A stretch of DNA of 12,068 bases from assembly GCF_002423035.1 (NCBI RefSeq), contig NZ_DIUM01000062.1, forward strand, positions 1 to 12,068. The letters run 5' to 3'. This document shows positions 7,619 through 12,068 of the stretch, piece after piece; positions within the stretch are counted from its first letter, which is position 1; the number at the start of each line of letters is the position of its first letter. The notes beneath the pieces are model-generated. The model did no database searches, was not told the DNA's origin, and worked only from the letters and a program-made list of their open reading frames with translations. This stretch comes from Thiocapsa sp. UBA6158. GTDB taxonomy: Bacteria; Pseudomonadota; Gammaproteobacteria; Chromatiales; Chromatiaceae. Made by a program: the position numbers and the translations under genes.

Positions 7619-9252
7619 GGCAACATCGCGGCCGGTCCACCGATCAGACGCTCGAGCACGGCCCGAAGCTGATCCGGGGCAATTGGCTTCTGCAGGATCG
7701 CATCCGCGCCCAAGACTCGACACATGTCCAGCGCATCGGTGTGGTGTTCGCGCACCGCATCGCCGCTGACCGCGAGGATCCGCGTCGACGGCGCGATCCG
7801 GCGCATGCGCTTGATCACCTCGAACCCATCGAGCTCCGGCATATAGATATCGACAATCAGCAAGGCCGGGGCAGCCTCTTCGCAGATCTGCAATGCGCTG
7901 CGTGCATCCACGAAGGTCTCGCAGCGGCAACCCCACGCCGTGACGAGGCGTGCGGTGGCATGCAGCATGCGCTGGTCGTCGTCGACGACCATAATGGCGC
8001 GCCTGGTCTCGGCCGCGTCGGTGCGCCCGGTCGGCAGGCTCCGCGCCGGCGCCGGCGCCGGTTGGGGATCGGGTTCGGGCTCGGGATCCCGCGTCTGCAC
8101 CCGGAAGGTGCTCGCCAGACGCTCCGCGGTCATGGGCTTTCCGAACAGGTAGCCTTGCGCGAGATCGGCACCTGCTTGGATCAACAGTCGACGCTGCGCC
8201 TCCGTCTCGACTCCCTCGGCAATCACCTGCAACCCCAGGGTCTGGCCGAAGCCGACCATCGCACGCAGCAATCTGAGCCCCTTCGGTGAATCGCACATCT
8301 CCGAGACGAACGACAGATCGATCTTCAGCGTGTCGAACGGCAGCTCGGCGAGCGAGCGCATCGAGGAGTAGCCGACGCCGAAATCGTCGATCGCCAGGGA
8401 CACGCCCATGAGATGGATCTGAGCCGCCACGCTGCGCACGATATCGGGATAGGCACTGGCGGCGCTTTCGGTGATCTCGATCTTGACGCGACAGATGCCC
8501 GCGAGCCCGTCGACCAAGCGTCGCACCAGCACCAAGGCCCGCTCCTGCTGCAGGACCAGCGGCGAGAGATTAACCGAGACGAAGCTCAGGTCCGATCCGG
8601 CGAGCGTCTCGGTCGACTCGAGCAGACGCTCGACCAGGCTCGCGGTGACCTCGTAGATGAGACCGCTCGACTCGGCGAGCGGAATGAACTCGCCGGCACC
8701 GAGGATCTGTCCGGACGGCAGTCTCAGGCGTGCGAGCACCTCGGCACCCTTCAGGCGTCCGTCTGCCGGCGACACGATCGGTTGGAAATAGGGAAAGATT
8801 GCGCCGGTACGGATCTGCCATTCCAACTCCCGCCGGGTGAGGACATCCCGGGGTTGCGGCTCTTGGTGAGTACGTCCCGATGGCGCCGTGATGCCCTTTG
8901 CAAGGATTGCGGGAAGCTCCTTCACCATTCGAGACTTCGACACGGTCCCGAGGACCTGAACCCCCGTCGAGCGGGCGATGCGTCGCGCGGTATCGAGCAG
9001 ATCGTCGCCCTGCCCCGAGAGCAGGACAATCGGAATTCGGGGATGAGCCTCGGCCAGCCAGTGGATGACATCGATGCCGTTCTCCTGGCCCAGACCGAGA
9101 TCGAGAAGGATGAGGTCGGGAAGATCTGTCTCGAGTGCTGCCTTGAAGGAGGAGACCGACACATGAAAATCCGCGGCATGCCCGAAGCGCTTCAGGAAGC
9201 GCCCCAGAACCGCCTCGATTCGAGGATCATCGTCCAGACACATCAAACGCAT
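7615..9252 (-). CDS. REC-EAL-REC response regulator, probable c-di-GMP phosphodiesterase
   Basis: A 545-residue soluble protein with two receivers around an EAL domain. REC1 (1-118) has acidic D7-D9, acceptor D51, S79 and K106. The EAL domain (about 138-385) has the metal and catalytic set: E171 in EVLARL (EVL in place of EAL), N228 in SVNLS, E259 in EITES, D289-D290 in IDDFGVGYSS, K310 in LKID, E346 in AEGVET and Q366 in AQGYLFGKP. It is therefore probably active in hydrolysing c-di-GMP to pGpG. A Pro/Asp/Glu/Ala-rich linker (386-405) leads to REC2 (418-540) with D424-D426, acceptor D468, S496 and K522. The chosen start is ATG 9252-9250, which has GGGAGG 6 nt upstream and places the REC1 acidic residues at the usual distance; an in-frame ATG 31 codons earlier adds residues outside the fold. 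The stop overlaps the kinase GTG, so the kinase is its likely partner. No GGDEF domain is present. Confidence 0.92.
   Translation of the reverse strand: MRLMCLDDDPRIEAVLGRFLKRFGHAADFHVSVSSFKAALETDLPDLILLDLGLGQENGIDVIHWLAEAHPRIPIVLLSGQGDDLLDTARRIARSTGVQVLGTVSKSRMVKELPAILAKGITAPSGRTHQEPQPRDVLTRRELEWQIRTGAIFPYFQPIVSPADGRLKGAEVLARLRLPSGQILGAGEFIPLAESSGLIYEVTASLVERLLESTETLAGSDLSFVSVNLSPLVLQQERALVLVRRLVDGLAGICRVKIEITESAASAYPDIVRSVAAQIHLMGVSLAIDDFGVGYSSMRSLAELPFDTLKIDLSFVSEMCDSPKGLRLLRAMVGFGQTLGLQVIAEGVETEAQRRLLIQAGADLAQGYLFGKPMTAERLASTFRVQTRDPEPEPDPQPAPAPARSLPTGRTDAAETRRAIMVVDDDQRMLHATARLVTAWGCRCETFVDARSALQICEEAAPALLIVDIYMPELDGFEVIKRMRRIAPSTRILAVSGDAVREHHTDALDMCRVLGADAILQKPIAPDQLRAVLERLIGGPAAMLP
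8038..8097 (-). repeat. Low-complexity GC-rich repeat encoding the EAL-REC2 linker
   Basis: On the plus strand this stretch holds back-to-back GCCGGC units followed by GGATCGGGTTCGGGCTCGGG-type short repeats. In the minus-strand frame it encodes alternating Asp/Glu-Pro and Ala-Pro residues (386-405), an extended inter-domain linker. Such simple sequence is prone to length change by slippage. Changes in multiples of three would only alter linker length. Confidence 0.6.
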
Positions 9253-9258
9253 GGCAAG

Positions 9259-9264
9259 CCTCCC
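9259..9264 (-). promoter_or_regulatory. Ribosome-binding site of the REC-EAL-REC gene
   Basis: The minus strand reads GGGAGG followed by 6 nt (CTTGCC) and then ATG at 9252. It is the clearest Shine-Dalgarno site in the window and decides the start in favour of 9252 over the in-frame ATG at 9345. Confidence 0.75.
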
Positions 9265-9335
9265 AGCAGCACACGACGCGGAACCCAACTGCAGAATCGA
9301 TTTCGGGCGATGGCGGAGCCTCCTGGCGGGGCCAA

Positions 9336-9398
9336 TCAACTTCAAGTCAACCTCTCAGCATGCCGAACCGATATCGATCTCTTCAAGTCAATATTTGT
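9336..9398 (-). promoter_or_regulatory. Candidate operator/promoter region of the REC-EAL-REC / kinase operon
   Basis: The 11-mer CTTCAAGTCAA (plus strand) occurs at 9340-9350 and again at 9381-9391, 41 bp apart, which is close to four helical turns. Around the first copy, TCAAC occurs at 9336-9340 and 9347-9351, an 11-bp period like the tandem half-sites bound by OmpR/PhoB-family dimers. The region is AT-rich against the background. Read on the minus strand it offers TTTACA and TTGACT as -35-like hexamers, without a convincing -10. The upstream gene encodes an OmpR-type regulator, which makes it the obvious candidate binder. Confidence 0.4.
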
Positions 9399-9410
9399 AA
9401 AGTTGCTCCA

Positions 9411-9424
9411 GGCTCTTTCGAGCC
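9411..9424 (-). terminator. Short hairpin after the OmpR-type regulator gene
   Basis: The minus-strand transcript would contain GGCTC-GAAA-GAGCC, a 5-bp GC stem closed by a GNRA tetraloop, about 90 nt after the regulator stop at 9515. No proper U-tract follows, so this is at best a weak or partial terminator. It lies just before the candidate operator region, so read-through into the EAL gene remains possible. Confidence 0.25.
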
Positions 9425-9514
9425 CTCGAGCGGTGCCTGTCGCTGCAGACCTGCGCGGCTTCCGCTCGGACCATGTGGATCTGGTTGGGACGGCTGCGAG
9501 GGTCTCGGAGGCGG

Positions 9515-10207
9515 TCAATCGCGCTCGAATCTCAGGCGGTAGCCGTAGCCTCGCACCGGCCAGATGACGAGCTCGCGTATACCGCTGTCGCGCAGCTTTC
9601 GCCGAATGTTGCCGATGTGGACATCCACGGTGCGGTCTTCCGGGTTCTGCAGCTCGCGGTTCAGCAACTGTGCGCGGCTCACGGCCCGTCCGTACTGACG
9701 CATCAAGGTGGCCAGGATGCGGGATTCCGTCTCCGTCAATCGCACGCAGATGCCGCTCGCCGTCTCGCTCAAGGTCATGGCGCTCGGCTCGAGCGTGAGC
9801 GTGCCGAGTTGGATCGCGTCGTGAACGCTCGTCCCGAACGCCTGTCGTCTGAGCACGGATCGGATGCGCGCGAGCAGCTCCTCGACCTCGAAGGGCTTGA
9901 TGATGTAATCGTCGGCACCGGCATTCAAACCCTCGATGCGATCCTGGAGGTCAGCGCGCCCGGTCACGATCATGACGGCCGCGTTCGAGGAGGCGACGAG
10001 CTCGCGCACCAGATCCATGCCGTTCTCACCTCCCAGATTGAGGTCCAAGAGCACCAGATCCGCCCCATCGCGACGATAGAGGCGACGCATCTCCGATCCA
10101 TTGTCCGCGACCGACACCAGGTAACCCGCTCGCGTCAGATGACGCGTCAAAACACCGCCCATGCGCGGGTCGTCTTCAACGACGATAATACTTGCTGGAA
10201 TGCTTAT
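9515..10207 (-). CDS. OmpR/PhoB-family response regulator with a probable non-canonical start
   Basis: A DNA-binding two-component regulator. Numbered from the proposed start it has 230 residues: a receiver (about 5-120) with acidic E11, D12, D13, acceptor D55, T82 and K104, then a winged-helix trans_reg_C domain (about 130-226) with RTVDVHIGNIRRKL as recognition helix and VRGYGYRL as wing. Start problem: the first ATG in frame is at 10162-10160, which would remove beta strand 1 and the whole acidic pocket. Upstream of it the frame reads IIVVEDDPR, as in intact receivers, back to an in-frame TAG at 10225-10223, with no ATG, GTG or TTG between. A good AGGAGA (10222-10217) lies 9 nt before ATA (10207-10205); an ATT follows at 10201-10199. 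I place the start at ATA. Alternatives are ATT, a sequencing error, or an inactivated start. It is an orphan regulator upstream of the hybrid kinase, which is its likely partner. Confidence 0.85.
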   Translation of the reverse strand: MSIPASIIVVEDDPRMGGVLTRHLTRAGYLVSVADNGSEMRRLYRRDGADLVLLDLNLGGENGMDLVRELVASSNAAVMIVTGRADLQDRIEGLNAGADDYIIKPFEVEELLARIRSVLRRQAFGTSVHDAIQLGTLTLEPSAMTLSETASGICVRLTETESRILATLMRQYGRAVSRAQLLNRELQNPEDRTVDVHIGNIRRKLRDSGIRELVIWPVRGYGYRLRFERD

Positions 10208-10216
10208 CTCTCTATC

Positions 10217-10222
10217 TCTCCT
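10217..10222 (-). promoter_or_regulatory. Shine-Dalgarno site in front of the non-canonical start
   Basis: AGGAGA on the minus strand ends 9 nt before ATA at 10207 and 15 nt before ATT at 10201. It is 54 nt before the first ATG at 10162, too far to serve that codon, so it argues for initiation near 10207. Confidence 0.55.
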
Positions 10223-10250
10223 CTAGAGCTTGCGTCCAAAGCGCCCGCGC

Positions 10251-10280
10251 AGTATTGAGCAAAAGGCGTGCCGGGCGCAA
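10251..10280 (-). promoter_or_regulatory. Weak candidate sigma-70 promoter for the response regulator gene
   Basis: The minus strand reads TTGCGC (10280-10275), 18 nt, then AATACT (10256-10251). The match to consensus is poor (3/6 and 4/6), but the position, about 30 nt before the Shine-Dalgarno site, is reasonable. A 7-bp inverted repeat (GCGCCCG at 10241-10247, CGGGCGC at 10272-10278) brackets the -10 region. Confidence 0.25.
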
Positions 10281-10391
10281 TGCCGACGACGATCTCGATC
10301 CCATTTCGTCGACCGACGCCGCGCTCGCGCCGTGTGCGCAGCGGCGTTGACGACGCGCATTCAGGCTTCAATTCAGCAGCAAGCAATTCAA

Positions 10392-10426
10392 CGCCATGGC
10401 GCACTCACCTGTCATGGCGGTTTTTT
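10392..10426 (+). terminator. Rho-independent terminator pointing along the plus strand
   Basis: CGCCATG (10392-10398) pairs perfectly with CATGGCG (10413-10419) across a 14-nt loop, followed by G and six T residues (10421-10426). Only the plus-strand reading has the T-tract; the minus strand after the hairpin continues TTGAATTGC. No plus-strand gene precedes it, so it either ends an unrecognised transcript from the 10208-10390 gap or blocks antisense transcription into the CinA-like gene, whose stop codon is at 10428. Confidence 0.55.
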
Positions 10427-10427
10427 G

Positions 10428-11201
10428 TCAAGCACGCAGGGCATCCGACTCTGCCTCTCGATAAGGAATCGAGTCGCGTTCGAGGCGTTCGCGCAGGGCG
10501 TGCATCGCCTCTTCGATCCCGCTGCGTCCGCGAAAGCCCAATCGAATATGGGCATTCTCGCCCATATGGGGCAGGCTGAAGAGCTTGAGATCAGGGAACC
10601 GGTCGCCGAGATCGCGCATCACCGGGATCAGGCTGCTTTCCGGGGTTTCGAAAAGTGCGAAGGCCCGCTCCTGCACCGGCTCCGAGACGCCGTAGAACCG
10701 CTCCAAGACCCAGTGCGCCATCGGCCAGGCCATCTGCGGAAAACCCGGCAGAAACCAGTGCCCGCGCAGCGAAAAACCGGGGATCCGGTTGATCGGATTC
10801 GGAATCAGCTCGCATCCGGCAGGCAGATCCGCCATCAGGATACGGTTGGGATAGGCCTCGGCACCGAACTTCTCCTCAAGCAACGCCTTGGCTTCGGGAT
10901 GACGCACCAGCTCCAAACCGGCCGCGGTCGCGGCGCATGCGCGGGTGTGATCGTCCGGTGTCGCGCCGATCCCGCCGCAGACGAAGACCGGGTCCGGGCG
11001 CCCCATCGAAAAACGCAGATGGGCAACCAGCACCTCGGGATCGTCGGGGAGCAACCAGTGCCAGGCCAACTCATGACCGCGCTCGCCGGTCATACCCTTG
11101 AAGGCGCTCAGATGAGCATCGACGCGGGAGCCCTTGAGGATCTCGTCGCCGATGACGATCAGACCGAAGGCTATCGGTGGGCGGAGCGGACGCTTTGTCA
11201 T
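10428..11201 (-). CDS. CinA-like / MoCF-fold molybdopterin-binding domain protein
   Basis: This 257-residue soluble protein matches the stand-alone COG1058-type domain (CinA N-terminal, MoaB/MogA fold). Visible motifs are IVIGDEILKGSRVDAH (15-30), where CinA has GDE(L/I)L-G, then VFVCGGIGATPDDHT (72-86), the family's GGxGPTxDD loop with Ala in place of Pro, and LPGFPQM (151-157), equivalent to LPGxPxEM. The C-terminal PncC nicotinamide-mononucleotide deamidase domain of full CinA is absent, which is common for this shorter subfamily. Members are annotated as competence/damage-inducible protein A or molybdopterin-binding protein; relatives of the domain have been linked to ADP-ribose pyrophosphatase activity. 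The true substrate of the short form is uncertain. The ATG at 11201 has AAAGG 10 nt upstream. The gene is probably transcribed on its own between the pnp terminator and the signalling cassette, with no evident link to either. Confidence 0.82.
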   Translation of the reverse strand: MTKRPLRPPIAFGLIVIGDEILKGSRVDAHLSAFKGMTGERGHELAWHWLLPDDPEVLVAHLRFSMGRPDPVFVCGGIGATPDDHTRACAATAAGLELVRHPEAKALLEEKFGAEAYPNRILMADLPAGCELIPNPINRIPGFSLRGHWFLPGFPQMAWPMAHWVLERFYGVSEPVQERAFALFETPESSLIPVMRDLGDRFPDLKLFSLPHMGENAHIRLGFRGRSGIEEAMHALRERLERDSIPYREAESDALRA

Positions 11202-11268
11202 ACGTGGATGGCCTTTGTATGATCGACTCGTCGAACGATCCTAGCACTTCGCGCCGCCCCCCGGGATA

Positions 11269-11285
11269 GACGACCTTCAGTCGTC
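11269..11285 (-). other. Small hairpin upstream of the CinA-like gene
   Basis: GACGAC (11269-11274) and GTCGTC (11280-11285) form a 6-bp stem with a 5-nt loop, 68 nt before the start of the CinA-like gene. It could lie in that gene's leader or be incidental. I see no riboswitch-like architecture and no clear promoter in the 11202-11446 gap. Confidence 0.25.
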
Positions 11286-11371
11286 CTCTTCCACCGCCCC
11301 GACGGCCGGCAGGGTCGCGCTCAACACGAAGCTCCCGCGAACCGCGCTGAACGCTCTTCGGCTGGTCCTCA

Positions 11372-11390
11372 AAGCGGCTTCCAGCCGCTT
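11372..11390. repeat. Perfect palindrome, REP-like unit
   Basis: AAGCGGCT (11372-11379), TCC, AGCCGCTT (11383-11390) form an 8-bp perfect stem with a 3-nt loop just beyond the pnp terminator. There is no T-tract on either side. Position and form resemble the extragenic palindromes often found after genes in proteobacteria. Whether it is repeated in this genome cannot be seen from one window. Confidence 0.4.
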
Positions 11391-11398
11391 GAAGCGAC

Positions 11399-11424
11399 AA
11401 AAAAGGGGCCATCGGCCCCTTTTC
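11399..11424 (-). terminator. Rho-independent terminator of pnp
   Basis: On the minus strand GGGGCC-GAT-GGCCCC (11419-11405) is followed by six T residues (11404-11399), starting 28 nt after the pnp stop at 11447. The stem is 6 bp of pure GC. TTTT on the other side makes it partly bidirectional. Confidence 0.88.
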
Positions 11425-11446
11425 GACATACCATGAGACGTGGCGA

Positions 11447-12068
11447 TTACTCGCCCGGCTCGATCGCCTTCATGCTCAAGCGGATGCGGCCTTGCTTGTC
11501 GACTTCCAGGACTTTTACACGGACCTGGTCGCCCTCGGAGAGCTTGTCGCTCACGCTCTGGACGCGCTCCTCGCAGATCTGCGAGATATGCACCAGACCG
11601 TCGCGTCCCGGCAGGATGGTCACGAAGGCACCGAAATCCATCAGGCGTGCGACACGACCCTCGTAGATCTTCCCCACCTCGACATCGGCCGTGATCAGAC
11701 GGATCCGGCGCTTGGCCTCCTCGCCGGCGGCCTTCTCGACCGAGAAGATCTTGACCACGCCGTCGTCGTTGATGTCGATGGTCGCGCCGGTCTCTTCCGT
11801 GATGGCGCGGATGACGGAGCCACCCTTGCCGATGACATCACGGATCTTCTCGGGATGGATCTTCAGCTCGATGATGCGCGGGGCATGCTCGGACATCTCG
11901 GAGCGGTGTGCACCGATGACCTTGTTCATCTCGCCGAGGATATGCAGCCGACCGGCCTTCGCCTGGTCGAGTGCGGTCTTCATGATCTCGGCGGTGATGC
12001 CCTCGATCTTGATGTCCATCTGCAGGGCGTTGATGCCCTCGGATGTGCCGGCCACCTTGAAGTCCATG
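11447..12068 (-). CDS. pnp: Polynucleotide phosphorylase, C-terminal part (runs off the right edge)
   Basis: About 206 C-terminal residues of PNPase, the 3'-5' phosphorolytic exoribonuclease of the RNA degradosome. Numbered from the first visible complete codon: the end of the second RNase PH core, with MDFKVAGTSEGINALQMDIK (1-20), part of the active-site region; the KH domain from about residue 69, with IGKGGSVIRAITEETG (79-94) carrying the GxxG loop; and the S1 RNA-binding domain (131-201) with MDFGAFVTILPGRDGLVHIS. The protein ends only a few residues after S1 (AIEPGE), so it lacks the longer C-terminal tail seen in E. coli PNPase. The leading Met is internal; the gene continues beyond 12068. 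It ends in its own strong terminator. Confidence 0.97.
   Translation of the reverse strand, partial: MDFKVAGTSEGINALQMDIKIEGITAEIMKTALDQAKAGRLHILGEMNKVIGAHRSEMSEHAPRIIELKIHPEKIRDVIGKGGSVIRAITEETGATIDINDDGVVKIFSVEKAAGEEAKRRIRLITADVEVGKIYEGRVARLMDFGAFVTILPGRDGLVHISQICEERVQSVSDKLSEGDQVRVKVLEVDKQGRIRLSMKAIEPGE

Noticed and set aside
6200..7672. A 490-codon plus-strand open frame opposite the kinase membrane module
   Set aside because: Its Gln/Arg/His/Asp-rich translation reflects the complement of a hydrophobic-coding frame; no domain or ribosome-binding site is seen.
7619..8296. Upstream extension of the kinase reading frame by 226 codons to an ATG at 8296
   Set aside because: The extension is arginine- and alanine-rich sequence lying out of frame inside the conserved EAL and REC2 coding region. 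The GTG at 7618 overlaps the stop of that gene and opens directly into the membrane module.
9253..9345. Longer start for the REC-EAL-REC protein at an ATG at 9345
   Set aside because: The 31 added residues fall before the first strand of the receiver. The ATG at 9252 has a GGGAGG at 6-nt spacing and gives a standard receiver N-terminus.
8413..9567. A 384-codon plus-strand open frame opposite the EAL gene
   Set aside because: It is antisense to conserved REC and EAL motifs and crosses the promoter gap; nothing in its translation is recognisable.
11071..11412. A 113-codon minus-strand frame overlapping the start of the CinA-like gene
   Set aside because: It begins inside the pnp terminator hairpin, has no family features, and overlaps a well-supported gene in another frame.

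Overview
The window looks like chromosomal DNA from a GC-rich gammaproteobacterium. The PNPase and WecA sequences are of gammaproteobacterial type, and the huge PAS-rich sensor kinase beside c-di-GMP genes is typical of environmental bacteria such as purple sulfur bacteria (Chromatiaceae). That family-level guess is inference from sequence style, not a database match. All convincing genes lie on the minus strand, so transcription runs from high to low coordinates. No tRNA, rRNA, CRISPR array, insertion sequence or phage gene was seen.

Layout from right to left. The window opens with the C-terminal third of polynucleotide phosphorylase (pnp, 11447-12068), which ends in a strong hairpin terminator. 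A stand-alone CinA/MoCF-type molybdopterin-binding domain protein follows (10428-11201). Next comes a three-gene signalling cassette: an OmpR/PhoB-type response regulator (9515-10207) that appears to lack a canonical start codon, a REC-EAL-REC protein (7615-9252), and a 2090-residue membrane-bound hybrid histidine kinase (1346-7618) whose GTG start overlaps the stop of the EAL gene. The left end carries a WecA-type glycosyl-1-phosphate transferase (116-1213), followed with a 1-nt overlap by the first 38 codons of an RfaH/NusG-type antiterminator (1-116). Those two belong to envelope polysaccharide synthesis.

The cassette is the main point of interest. The kinase has an N-terminal multi-pass membrane module, a probable extracytoplasmic domain, a HAMP-like linker, a GAF domain, a PAS domain with every expected residue of a photoactive LOV flavin pocket, three more PAS domains, GAF, PAS, PAS, GAF, then HisKA, HATPase and a receiver. 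Its neighbour has two intact receivers around a complete EAL phosphodiesterase, so phosphorylation could control c-di-GMP breakdown. The OmpR-type regulator offers a transcriptional branch. Short direct repeats with 11-bp spacing lie upstream of the EAL gene and could be its binding site. My working model is a blue-light and multi-signal sensor that feeds both c-di-GMP turnover and transcription. No Hpt domain and no GGDEF cyclase are encoded here.

The gaps between genes (1214-1345, 9253-9514, 10208-10427 and 11202-11446) are all under 300 bp. They hold hairpins and possible regulatory sites, described individually.
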